The notes beneath the pieces were generated by a model, which made no database searches, was not told the origin of the DNA, and saw only the letters and a list, made by a program, of their open reading frames with translations. Position numbers and translations under genes: made by a program. Below are positions 51,210 through 59,632 of a stretch of 64,000 nucleotides of DNA, piece after piece. The stretch is from Cellulomonas sp. JH27-2 (lineage in GTDB: Bacteria > Actinomycetota > Actinomycetes > Actinomycetales > Cellulomonadaceae). Positions within the stretch are counted from its first letter, which is position 1; each line of letters begins with the position of its first letter. The stretch is taken from positions 124,001 to 188,000 of the forward strand of contig NZ_JACYFR010000005.1 in the NCBI RefSeq assembly GCF_014837175.1, in the 5' to 3' direction.

Positions 51210-54200
51210 ATGCACCGTCGCGGACAACTTCGGATCTTGACCGTCTGTGCCACCTCCGCACTCGTCGTCGCGGCGGCGGTGACCCCGGGATCCGCGGCTC
51301 CGCCACCTGATCCGGGTGACCTGAAGGGCACCACCCTGACCCCCGACAAGACGATCGAGACTGCTAAGTCGCCCACGGCGCAGCTCGCCAAGTCCAGCCC
51401 CGAGCTGCTGAAGAGCACCGACACCGCCAAGACCACGATCATGGTCAAGCTCGACTACGACTCCGCGTCCGCCTACCAGGGCGGCGTCGGGGACCTCGCG
51501 GCCACCAGCCCGGGCGTCACGGGCAAGACGCTCAAGAAGAGCGACAAGAACGTCTCGGCCTACCTCAAGCACGTCGACGGGCAGGCGGCTGCCGCGGCGA
51601 AGGCGATCACGAAGCTCGTCCCGTCGGCCAAGGTCACCGGCACGTTCAACGTCGCGTACGGCGGCCTGGCGGTGACCCTGCCCGAGAGCAGCGCGAAGAA
51701 GCTGCTCGCGATCCCGGCTGTCGCGGCCGTGCAGAGCGACACGCTCGAGCACCCGATGGTGGAGGCCGCGAGCGCGCCGAGCGCCGTCGGGACGTCGACG
51801 CTCATCAGCGCGGCGAGCAGCGGCGTGGAGAACGGCACGTCCAAGTTCATCGGCGCGGAGAAGGTGTGGCCATCGCTCGGCGGCCGCGACCACGCCGGCG
51901 AGGGCCTGATCTTCGGTGACATCGACACCGGCATCTGGCCGGAGCACCCGATGCTCAAGGACGTCGGGCTGAAGAAGCCGGCCGGCGGCCCCTGGGCCTG
52001 CGAGTTCGGCGACGGCGGCACCGACCTGGGCGCCAAGTTCACCTGCAACAACAAGCTCATCGGCGCCTACGCCTTCCTGGACACGAGCCTCGAGCAGGGG
52101 CAGGTGGGCGACGACGAGTACTGCACGTCCAAGACGCGGTGCTCGGCCCGTGACGCGGACGGCCACGGCACGCACACGACGACGACTGCCGCCGGCAGCT
52201 ACGTCGCGAGCGCGCCGCTGCTCGGCACGGACCGCGGCCCGGTCAGCGGCATCGCGCCCGGAGCCTCGGTCATCGAGTACAAGGTCTGCGCGGTCGCCGG
52301 CTGCTACGGCTCCGACTCGGTCGCGGCCATCCAGCAGGCGATCCTCGACGGCGTCGACGTCATCAACTTCTCCATCAGCGGCGGCGCCCAGGCGTACACC
52401 GACCCGGTGGAGCTGGCGTTCCTCGACGCGTTCTCCGCGGGCATCAGCGTGAACGCCTCGGCCGGCAACTCCGGCCCGGGGGCCAGCACGGCCGAGCACG
52501 CCGGGCCGTGGCTGACGACGGTCGGCGCCTCGACGTCGAACCGCTCGTTCTCCTCGACGCTGCACCTCACCTCGTCGGACGGTGCCACCTTCACCAAGAC
52601 GGGTGCCACCCTCACCAAGGGCGTGACCGACGTGCCCGTGGTCCTGGCGGCCTCGGTGACCGGGTACACCGGCACCAAGCTGTGCGACAAGCCCTTCCCG
52701 GTCGGGTCGCTGATCGGCAAGGTCGTCGTGTGCGAGCGCGGCGGCAACGGGCGCGTGGAGAAGGGGTACAACGCCGCCATCGGCGGGGCCTCGGGGATGA
52801 TCCTGTACAACCCGGCTGCCAGCGACGTCGAGACCGACAACCACTTCCTACCCGCCATCCACCTGGAGGGCCCCAACGCCGAGCTGCTCGCGTTCCTCGC
52901 GGCGCACCCGGACGTGAAGGCCACCTGGGCGACCGGGCAGGTCGTGGCCAGCCAGGGCGACGTGATGGCCGGGTTCAGCTCGCGCGGTCCGCTCGGTGAC
53001 TTCATCAAGCCCGACGTCACCGCGCCGGGCGTTCAGGTCCTGGCCGGCAACACGCCGACCCCGGCCGAGGTGGCCGCGGGTCCCGCGGGTCAGCTCTTCC
53101 AGGCCATCGCCGGGACGTCGATGTCGAGCCCGCACGCGGCCGGTGTGTCGCTGCTGGTCCGCGCCGCGCACCCCAAGTGGACGCCCGCGCAGGTCAAGTC
53201 GGCTCTCATGACGTCGTCCGTGCAGGACGTCGTCAACGTCGACGGGTCCAAGGCCGGTGTGTTCGACCGCGGCGCCGGTTCCATCCGCGCCGACCGTGCC
53301 GTGTCCCCGACGGTGACGTTCAACGTCACCAAGGAGACCTACGTCGACGCGCTGACGGACTCCCTGCACCGCATCGACATCAACCTGCCGAGCATCCAGG
53401 TCAGCCCGCTGCCGGGCGCCGTGACCACGAAGCGCACGGTGCAGAACGTCTCGGGCTCCACCCAGACGTTCACGGCCAAGGCCGCGGCGACCGACGGGCT
53501 GTCGCTGACGGTCTCGCCGGCGAAGTTCACCCTGGCGCCCAACGCGAAGCAGAAGCTGACGGTGCTGATCGACGGGACGACCACGTCGCTCGGCTGGCAC
53601 ACCGGTCAGATCACGTTGAAGCCGACGAAGGGCAACGCCGCGGTGCTGCCGGTCGCGGTCAAGACGGGCGCGGCGGCCATCACCATCGGGCAGACGTGCG
53701 ACCCGACGACCATCGGCGTCGGCGCCACGACGGACTGCACGGTGACGGCCACCAACAACCTGCCGGTCGAGGCACCGGTGAAGGTCGCGGTCGCCTCGCA
53801 GCCTGGTCTGCCTATCACCAAGGTGGCCAAGCCGGGCAAGAAGAGCTCGCTGGGCGCCGTGTGGAACGGCACCCTCAGCGCGGCGCTGGCGCCGACGATC
53901 ACGTCGGTGGCTCCGGGGGAGACCCCGGGTGGTGGCTACCTGCCGCTGTCGGCGTTCGGGATCGCACCGGTGTCCGGCGCCGGTGACGAGACGATCCAGA
54001 ACTTCACGGTCCCCGCGTTCAAGTACGGCTCGGAGACCTACACGTCGATCGGGGTGGACTCCAACGGGTACGTCGTCGTCGGTGGCGGCGTGGCGGAGGA
54101 CAACAACTGCTGCGAGCCGCAGACGTTCCCCAACCCGACGCGGCCGAACAACGTGGTCGCACCGTTCTGGACCGACCTCAACCCGGCGCAGGGTGGCGCG

Positions 54201-54599
54201 ATCCGCGTCGGCACGCTCGGTGACGGCACGAACACCTGGCTCGTCGTCGACTACGACGGCGTCCCGGAGTACGGCAAGACCGCCGGCAACCAGTTCCAGG
54301 TCTGGTTCCAGACGGGTGACACCGAGGACGTGTCCTTCGCCTACGGTGCGCTCGCCGGCTCGACGTCCCCGCTGAGCGCGGGCGCCGAGAACCGGGACGG
54401 CACCAGCGGCGCCAACGTGACGCCCGTGGCGAACGGTCAGTTCGTCGTCACCACGGCACCCCCGACGCCCGGCGGTTCGGTGACCTTCGGGTACACCGCG
54501 ACCGGCGTGACGAAGGGGACCTACACGCTGCGGGCGCAGCTGACGTCGCCGCTGCTGCGGACCACGTCGATCGCCCCGGTGACCGTCAAGGTCAAGTAG
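51210..54599 (+). CDS. Secreted subtilisin-like serine protease (S8) with PA domain
   Basis: 1129 residues. Signal peptide (about 1-32), an I9-type propeptide (about 65-185), then the S8 catalytic domain with Asp239 (DIDTGIWPEHP), His319 (DGHGTHTTTTAAG) and Ser637 (GTSMSSPHAAG). A protease-associated domain is inserted before the Ser (GKVVVCERGGNGRVEKGYNAAIGGASGMILYN). C-terminal Fn3-like and beta-rich domains follow (NQFQVWFQTGDTEDVSFAYG). This is the cucumisin-like architecture common in soil actinobacteria for extracellular protein breakdown. The ATG at 51210 has AGGGAG at 6-nt spacing; a GTG at 51165 has none. Confidence 0.9.
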   Translation: MHRRGQLRILTVCATSALVVAAAVTPGSAAPPPDPGDLKGTTLTPDKTIETAKSPTAQLAKSSPELLKSTDTAKTTIMVKLDYDSASAYQGGVGDLAATSPGVTGKTLKKSDKNVSAYLKHVDGQAAAAAKAITKLVPSAKVTGTFNVAYGGLAVTLPESSAKKLLAIPAVAAVQSDTLEHPMVEAASAPSAVGTSTLISAASSGVENGTSKFIGAEKVWPSLGGRDHAGEGLIFGDIDTGIWPEHPMLKDVGLKKPAGGPWACEFGDGGTDLGAKFTCNNKLIGAYAFLDTSLEQGQVGDDEYCTSKTRCSARDADGHGTHTTTTAAGSYVASAPLLGTDRGPVSGIAPGASVIEYKVCAVAGCYGSDSVAAIQQAILDGVDVINFSISGGAQAYTDPVELAFLDAFSAGISVNASAGNSGPGASTAEHAGPWLTTVGASTSNRSFSSTLHLTSSDGATFTKTGATLTKGVTDVPVVLAASVTGYTGTKLCDKPFPVGSLIGKVVVCERGGNGRVEKGYNAAIGGASGMILYNPAASDVETDNHFLPAIHLEGPNAELLAFLAAHPDVKATWATGQVVASQGDVMAGFSSRGPLGDFIKPDVTAPGVQVLAGNTPTPAEVAAGPAGQLFQAIAGTSMSSPHAAGVSLLVRAAHPKWTPAQVKSALMTSSVQDVVNVDGSKAGVFDRGAGSIRADRAVSPTVTFNVTKETYVDALTDSLHRIDINLPSIQVSPLPGAVTTKRTVQNVSGSTQTFTAKAAATDGLSLTVSPAKFTLAPNAKQKLTVLIDGTTTSLGWHTGQITLKPTKGNAAVLPVAVKTGAAAITIGQTCDPTTIGVGATTDCTVTATNNLPVEAPVKVAVASQPGLPITKVAKPGKKSSLGAVWNGTLSAALAPTITSVAPGETPGGGYLPLSAFGIAPVSGAGDETIQNFTVPAFKYGSETYTSIGVDSNGYVVVGGGVAEDNNCCEPQTFPNPTRPNNVVAPFWTDLNPAQGGAIRVGTLGDGTNTWLVVDYDGVPEYGKTAGNQFQVWFQTGDTEDVSFAYGALAGSTSPLSAGAENRDGTSGANVTPVANGQFVVTTAPPTPGGSVTFGYTATGVTKGTYTLRAQLTSPLLRTTSIAPVTVKVK

Positions 54600-54605
54600 G
54601 ACCCG

Positions 54606-54657
54606 CTCGACGCGAGGGCCCGCTCACCGCAGGTGGGTGGGCCCTCGCGGCGTCGAG
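54606..54657 (+). terminator. Terminator after the subtilase gene
   Basis: Long imperfect hairpin: CTCGACGC-GAGGGCCC-GCTCACC against GGTGGGT-GGGCCCTC-GCGGCGTCGAG, loop GCA, starting 7 bases after the stop. Confidence 0.8.
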
Positions 54658-54674
54658 ACCGGAGGAGGCCGACG

Positions 54675-55109
54675 ATGTTCTGGCAGCTGACGATCGACGC
54701 GAACGACCCGGCGCGGCTGGCGCTGTTCTGGCAGCGCGCGCTCGGCTACGTCCCGACGCCCGGCGGCGGTGACACCCCGTGGGACCGCCACTACCGTGCG
54801 GCGCTCGGGGGCGACGAGGCGTTCGTCGACCGGCTCTTCGACCCGACCGGCGAGGGACCGCCGATCTGGTTCCAGGCCGTGCCGGAGACGAAGGCGGGCA
54901 AGAACCGGCTGCACCTGGATCTCTACGTCACTGACCGTGACGACGAGCTGTCGCTCGAGCGCCGGGTCGAGATGGTGGAGGAGCGGGTCGCGGAGCTCGT
55001 CGCGCTCGGTGCGTCGGTCGGGTCACGGACCCGCGACGACGATCCCGACGACCCCTTCTACTTCGTGGTGATGCACGACCCCGAGGGCAACGAGTTCTGC
55101 GTGAGCTGA
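54675..55109 (+). CDS. VOC-superfamily protein
   Basis: 144 residues. The N-terminal half MFWQLTIDANDPARLALFWQRALGY and the C-terminal FYFVVMHDPEGNEFCVS show the two VOC modules of the glyoxalase-like_6 type. WDRHYRAALGG and IWFQAVPETKAGKNRLHLDLYV are family features. Substrate unknown. ATG 54675 is preceded by GGAGGAGG. Separated from the subtilase by a terminator, so it has its own promoter. Confidence 0.85.
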   Translation: MFWQLTIDANDPARLALFWQRALGYVPTPGGGDTPWDRHYRAALGGDEAFVDRLFDPTGEGPPIWFQAVPETKAGKNRLHLDLYVTDRDDELSLERRVEMVEERVAELVALGASVGSRTRDDDPDDPFYFVVMHDPEGNEFCVS

Positions 55110-55114
55110 GCTCA

Positions 55115-55687
55115 ACCCGACGTCGCGGGCGCACCCGCGAGCTGGCGCAGGTCGGCGAGCGCGCGCGTGATCTGCTCGGCGAGCGACGTGCCGTCGTCGG
55201 CCGCGACCCAGCGCTCGAACCCGATCCCGAACAGGCCGACCGCGGTCTGCGCTGCGACCTGCGCGTCGGGCGTGCGGACGCCGCGCTCTCGCAGCGCGTC
55301 CGCGGCGGCCGTCGCCAACGTCGACATCTTCAGCAGCTCGCGCTCCTGGAGGCTCGTGTGCGCCGCGATCACTGCGGCGCGTCGCCGGGCGTGGTCGCGG
55401 CGTTCCTCCAGGATCGGGGCCGCGGCGACGAACGCGCCGCAGGCAACGTCGAGCGGTGCGCCGCCGTCCGCCTCGGCGATGCTGGCGACGACCGCCGCCT
55501 GGAGCTGGGACGAGCCGTCGAACAGGACCTCGCGCTTGTCGGCGAAGTGGCGGAAGAACGTGCGCTCCGTGACGCCGGCCCGGTCCGCGATGTCGGCGGC
55601 CGTCGTCTGCTCGTAGCCGCGCTCGGCGTACAGCTCGAGCGCGGCGCGTGCCATGCGCCCGCGCGCGTCCGGTTCCCAGCGACCCAT
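55115..55687 (-). CDS. TetR-family regulator next to the epimerase gene
   Basis: 190 residues. HTH domain (about 10-56): RMARAALELYAERGYEQTTAADIADRAGVTERTFFRHFADKREVLF. The remainder is the helical ligand domain (PILEERRDHARRRAAVIAAHTSLQERELLKM). ATG 55687 is 6 nt after a TAGACT -10 box (55699-55694), so leaderless. Two repeated palindromes (55717-55764) lie between it and the divergent SDR gene and are probably its operators. Confidence 0.88.
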
Positions 55688-55716
55688 GAGCGCAGTCTAG
55701 GTGGGAACCGGCCTGT

Positions 55717-55764
55717 GATGACAGTCGCTGACAACAGGCGTACTGTTGATGACAGGCGCTGACA
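55717..55764. promoter_or_regulatory. Two TetR-type operators between the tetR and SDR genes
   Basis: Two near-identical 17-mers, GATGACAGTCGCTGACA (55717-55733) and GATGACAGGCGCTGACA (55748-55764), each holding the palindrome TGNCAG-N3-CTGNCA. They start 31 bases apart, about three helical turns, allowing binding on one face. Confidence 0.65.
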
Positions 55765-55797
55765 TCACCGGGATGTCGGCGCACGAAGGAGGAACTC

Positions 55798-56697
55798 ATG
55801 CGCGTCTTCGTCACCGGAGCATCGGGCTGGATCGGGTCGGCGGTCGTCGACGAGCTGCTGGCGAACGGCCACGAGGTCGTCGGGCTGGCACGCTCCGACG
55901 CCTCGGCCGCCGCCGTCGAGAGCAAGGGCGCGGTCGTCCAGCGCGGCGACCTCGACGACCTCGACAGCCTGCGAGCGGGCGCAGAGCAGGCCGACGCCGT
56001 CATCCACCTCGCGTTCAAGCACGACTTCGACAACTACGCGGCGTCCGGCGTGGCCGAGCGCGCCGCCGTCGAGGCGTTCGGCGACGTCCTCGAGGGCAGC
56101 GGCCGGGCGCTGCTGCTCGCGTCGGGCACGGCCATCCCGGGGCTGGGGCGGCCGCTGACCGAGGCCGATGCGTCGCCGTTCAGCGGACCGGACGCGATGC
56201 GCGGCGGGAGCGAGGCGCTGGCCGTGTCGTTCGTCGAGCGCGGCATCCGGCCCGTCGCGCTGCGCTTCGCGCCCACCGTCCACGGGCAGGGTGGTGACCA
56301 CGGGTTCGTCGCGGTGCTGGCCGGCATCGCGCAGCGCACCGGCGTCGCCGGCTACGTCGGCGACGGCACCAACCGCTGGACGGCCGTGCACCGGCTCGAC
56401 GTCGCGACGATGGTCCGGCTGGCGCTCGAGAAGGCGCCCGCGGGCTCGGTCGTGCACGGCGTCGCGGAGGAGGGCATCGAGACGCGCGTCATCGCGGCGG
56501 CGCTGGGTGAGGCGCTCGGCGTCCCGACCGCGTCGATCGCGCCCGAGGAGGCCGCCGCTCACTTCGGCTGGATCGGCGGCTTCTTCGGCCTCGACGTCCC
56601 CGCGTCCAACGCCCGCACGCGCGAGCTGCTGGGCTGGGAGCCCACCCACCCGACCCTGCTGGAGGACATCGCCGCCGGCGCGTACACGCCCCGCTGA
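55798..56697 (+). CDS. NAD(P)-dependent SDR-family epimerase/oxidoreductase
   Basis: 299 residues of the atypical extended SDR type. VFVTGASGWIGSAVVDELLANGHEVVGLARSD is the nucleotide-binding loop; DAVIHLAFKHDFDNYA, LLLASGTAI and PVALRFAPTVHGQGGDHGF follow. The usual Tyr-x3-Lys is replaced by a different segment, as in many atypical SDRs. ATG preceded by AAGGAGG at 5 nt. Probably repressed by the divergent TetR; the ligand and substrate are unknown. Confidence 0.85.
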   Translation: MRVFVTGASGWIGSAVVDELLANGHEVVGLARSDASAAAVESKGAVVQRGDLDDLDSLRAGAEQADAVIHLAFKHDFDNYAASGVAERAAVEAFGDVLEGSGRALLLASGTAIPGLGRPLTEADASPFSGPDAMRGGSEALAVSFVERGIRPVALRFAPTVHGQGGDHGFVAVLAGIAQRTGVAGYVGDGTNRWTAVHRLDVATMVRLALEKAPAGSVVHGVAEEGIETRVIAAALGEALGVPTASIAPEEAAAHFGWIGGFFGLDVPASNARTRELLGWEPTHPTLLEDIAAGAYTPR

Positions 56698-56709
56698 CCG
56701 GGCGCCCGC

Positions 56710-56808
56710 TCGAGCGGCGCCGCTGCCGTGGTTGCACCCATGGTTGCGGTGCGCGTGCCCTCCGTGGGCGCGAGCGCTGCAACCATCCATGCAGCCACCG
56801 CTGCTCGG
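56710..56808. terminator. Long imperfect hairpin between convergent genes
   Basis: Arms of about 45 bases (56710-56760 and 56766-56808) pair with several bulges. The best blocks are ATGGTTGC/GCAACCAT, TGGTTGCA with TGCAGCCA, and GCGCGTGCCC with GGGCGCG. It lies between the SDR gene and the minus-strand flippase gene and probably ends both. Confidence 0.6.
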
Positions 56809-56836
56809 GGGCGGAGCCGGCCGCGTACGGGTCGCG

Positions 56837-59242
56837 CTACAGGACGCCGCGGGCCGTGAGCGAGCGGAACGCCCACGCGCCGGGCGCGATGGGCAGCCAG
56901 AACGTCGCCAGGCGGTAGAGCAGCACGACGGCCAGGGCGGTGGCCGACGGGATGCCCAGCCCGGTCAGCGACGCGAGCAGGACCGCCTCGACGGCGCCGA
57001 TGCCACCCGGCGTCGGCGCCGCCGTCGCGACGGTCCCCGCGGTCAGCGACACGAGCACGACGGCCACCACGGGCGTGCTCTCGCCCAGCGCGCGCACCGA
57101 CAGGTACAGGCACATCGCGTACCCGAGCGGCAGCAGGGCGACGCCGAGAAACAACGTGGTGATCTTCACGGGGTCGGACATGACCTCGCGCATCGCGTCG
57201 GTCGACGCCCGCAGCGCCGGGACCACACGGTCGCGGATCACCGCGCGGACGCGGGGCAGGGCGAGGGTCAGGCCGACGAGCGCGAGGATCGACCCGACCA
57301 CAGCCAGGACCACCCCCGCGGGCGGGAGCTTGCCCAGCTCGTCGGCGATCACGCCCGTGGACCCGGCCAGGATCGCGAACGCGACCAGGAGCGAGAGGTG
57401 GACGACCAGCACGGCGGTCTCCTTCGCCGCGCTCGCGGAGACCGCGACGGGGGTCGGCAGACCGCGCTTCTGCAGGTAGCGGATGTTGAGCCCTACCTGC
57501 CCGACGCCCGGCGGGGCGAACGTCGCGACGAACGACGACGCGAGCGCGACGCCGGCCGCCTCCGGCACCGGGATCCGCCCGGGCGTCCCGCCGGCCAGGC
57601 CCAGGGCCGCGCCGACGTAGGTCGCCGCGGACGCGACGACGACCGCGGGAACCCATGCCCAGTGCACCCCGCCCAGCGCGTGGATGGTGGCCGGCAGGTC
57701 GGTCAGCTGGGGAGCCAGGAAGTAGACGGCCACCGCGATCGCCGCGGCCGTCACGAGCGTGCGCGGCTTGAACCGGGTGACGTCCTCGAGCGTGGGCCGC
57801 TCGACGCCGGTCACGCGGCACACCTCGTCGCTGAGCGCCGTGATCGTGTCGGCGCCCTCCGCCTTGAGCGCGGCCCGCGTCGGGGCCGTCAGCGCCGAGG
57901 GGACCAGGCGTGGCAGCGCCGCGCCGAGGACCTCGTCGGGCAGCGCCGTGCGTGCGGCCGTAACCGCGCGCGCCGGCCCGACCCGTGCCGACATCGCGGC
58001 CAGCAGCTCGGCGACGTCCCACGCCAGGATGCGGTCGTGGGCGCCGGGCAGGGCGCGGTCGAGAGCAGTCACCCAGACACGACGGTCGGGCCCGAGCACG
58101 AGGCACGACAGGTCGAGGTGGCGGTGGGCGATGCGGGCGGTGCGCAGCAGCGCGACCTGCGACCAGGCGTCGTGCAGGACGTCGTCGGTGAGCCGGTCGA
58201 CGTCGAGGGAGGCCAGCGTCCGTCCGTGGATGTGGTCGACCGCCAGGATCGACTCGCCGCGCGGTGCCTGCGTGACGGCGCGGACGGCCGGCACGTGCAC
58301 TCCGCGCGACGCGGCGAGCAGGCCGGACATCGCTTCGACCGTGGCGGCCTGTGCGGGGGTCGGCGCCAGCGCGTCGTCGCCGACGTCGCGCCAACGCAGC
58401 CGGCGGTAGGTCTGGTCCAGGCGCGCGGTGCTCCAGTCGTGCTCGTCGAGAACCTTGACGTCGACGAGGCCGTCGGGCGTCCGGGCGCGGAACGACCACG
58501 CCGACGGCAGGTGCGCCGGGCTGACGTCGTCGACCGCCAGACCTGACTCCGTCAGCGCCGTCCGCACGCCGGCCGCCGTCAGCACGGCCGCGGGGCGTCC
58601 GAGCGCCAGCACCAGGCACGACCCGGTCAGGCCCCCGGCGCCCAGCGCCAGGACGACATCCAGCGGCGCCGAGCTGGCCGTCAGCACCCGCAGCACCGCG
58701 AGCACACCCAGGAACGTCCACACCGCGCGCTGCCACCGCCGCGACAGGCCGTGCGTCGTGGCCGCGGCGAGCGCGGCGCAGGCCGCGACCGCGCCGGTCG
58801 ACGGCCATGCGATCGCGAGCCTGCCCTGTCCCGGCTCGAGCGCGGCGCCCGACGTCCGCACGCCGGGGATCTGCTCGAGCAGCCGGAACACGACGACGCC
58901 GAGGAAGAGGGCCGCGGCGCCGCGGCCGATCAGCGCGAAGCTGCGCCGGAACGCCAGGACCAGCGGCGTGACCAGCAGCGCGGCGACGTACGCGACCTGC
59001 ACCAGGAGCAGGAACACGAGCAGCATCGCCTGGGGGACGCGCGCGAGCCCGGCCTGCGTGTCCTGGCTGATGCCGGTCATGGTCTCGTCGGCGACCGTGG
59101 CGAAGGACAGGCCGACGAGCACGACCGCCAGGAACACCCAGGCGGACCGCGCGTCGCCGCGGCTCCGGCGGCGGGGGATGCGGCGGTACGCGCTGCTCGG
59201 TGCGGCGGTCGCGGTCGGCGTCCCCTGCGGCTCCGCGCTCAT
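56837..59242 (-). CDS. LPG-synthase-type membrane flippase domain fused to a kinase-like domain
   Basis: 801 residues. Six or seven N-terminal helices (about 30-230), a soluble middle domain (about 245-480), then seven or eight helices of the lysylphosphatidylglycerol-synthase TM/flippase type (about 500-800; FAPPGVGQVGLNIRYLQKRG and TAAPTPGGIGAVEAVLLASL are family marks). The middle domain resembles a kinase fold: DVKVLDEHDW (Lys), ARIAHRHLDLSCLVLGPDRRVWVTALDRALPG (catalytic loop and metal Asp equivalents). No lysyl transferase domain is present. Role in lipid or glycan translocation is inferred. The ATG at 59242 is preceded by a TAAGGT box. Confidence 0.8.
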   Translation of the reverse strand: MSAEPQGTPTATAAPSSAYRRIPRRRSRGDARSAWVFLAVVLVGLSFATVADETMTGISQDTQAGLARVPQAMLLVFLLLVQVAYVAALLVTPLVLAFRRSFALIGRGAAALFLGVVVFRLLEQIPGVRTSGAALEPGQGRLAIAWPSTGAVAACAALAAATTHGLSRRWQRAVWTFLGVLAVLRVLTASSAPLDVVLALGAGGLTGSCLVLALGRPAAVLTAAGVRTALTESGLAVDDVSPAHLPSAWSFRARTPDGLVDVKVLDEHDWSTARLDQTYRRLRWRDVGDDALAPTPAQAATVEAMSGLLAASRGVHVPAVRAVTQAPRGESILAVDHIHGRTLASLDVDRLTDDVLHDAWSQVALLRTARIAHRHLDLSCLVLGPDRRVWVTALDRALPGAHDRILAWDVAELLAAMSARVGPARAVTAARTALPDEVLGAALPRLVPSALTAPTRAALKAEGADTITALSDEVCRVTGVERPTLEDVTRFKPRTLVTAAAIAVAVYFLAPQLTDLPATIHALGGVHWAWVPAVVVASAATYVGAALGLAGGTPGRIPVPEAAGVALASSFVATFAPPGVGQVGLNIRYLQKRGLPTPVAVSASAAKETAVLVVHLSLLVAFAILAGSTGVIADELGKLPPAGVVLAVVGSILALVGLTLALPRVRAVIRDRVVPALRASTDAMREVMSDPVKITTLFLGVALLPLGYAMCLYLSVRALGESTPVVAVVLVSLTAGTVATAAPTPGGIGAVEAVLLASLTGLGIPSATALAVVLLYRLATFWLPIAPGAWAFRSLTARGVL

Positions 59243-59285
59243 CCCTGCAGACCTTACCTGCGTCATCACCGCGCGCATCGGAGCG

Positions 59286-59314
59286 ATGACGCTCGAACAA
59301 TTGTTCGATACGAT
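59286..59314 (+). promoter_or_regulatory. SOS promoter: LexA box filling the -35/-10 spacer
   Basis: TCGAACAATTGTTCGA (59293-59308) matches the mycobacterial/actinobacterial LexA consensus TCGAAC-N4-GTTCGA at all 12 fixed positions. It exactly fills the spacer between ATGACG (59286-59291) and TACGAT (59309-59314). The predicted start site is at or next to the GTG at 59321. Confidence 0.85.
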
Positions 59315-59320
59315 GCGCGA

Positions 59321-59596
59321 GTGAGGTCCGAACGCGTCGTCGCCAACCACGACATCCCTGAGCACGTACCCCTGCGCCCGACGGGTGACCTGCCGGTGAT
59401 CGCGCACGTGGTGTGGGCGGACGGCGTGGAGGAGTGGCGGCCGGCGCGGGCGGTGCGCTGGACGCGGACGCACGTCATGGTCGCGTGGCGCGACGACGAG
59501 CGCGACCCCCGCTCCGAACGGCACGAGTGGCTCCGCGCCGCGGACGTCGCCCGGTCCGTGAGCTGGCTGGTGCCACCCGATCGCGCGCCCGCGTGA
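59321..59596 (+). CDS. Small SOS-controlled protein of unknown function
   Basis: 91 residues, no family recognised. The core PVIAHVVWADGVEEWRPARAV followed by RWTRTHVMVAW looks like a small beta-barrel (SH3/Tudor-like) with four Trp; the ends are charged (RDDERDPRSERHEW). No membrane or signal segment, so cytosolic; an interaction with nucleic acid or a protein is only a guess. The GTG start lies 7 nt after the TACGAT -10 box of a promoter whose spacer is a perfect LexA box, predicting a leaderless, damage-induced mRNA. The frame is GC3-rich. Divergent from the flippase-kinase gene, which the same box might also affect. Confidence 0.72.
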   Translation: MRSERVVANHDIPEHVPLRPTGDLPVIAHVVWADGVEEWRPARAVRWTRTHVMVAWRDDERDPRSERHEWLRAADVARSVSWLVPPDRAPA

Positions 59597-59632
59597 GGTG
59601 CAGGTGCACGACGCGCCCGCGCGGGCGGGGTG

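Noticed and set aside
47342..51310. 1322-codon frame opposite the lamin-tail and GH43 genes
   Set aside because: Composition is Arg/Gly/Val/Ala with no domains; both genes on the other strand have full catalytic or binding motifs.
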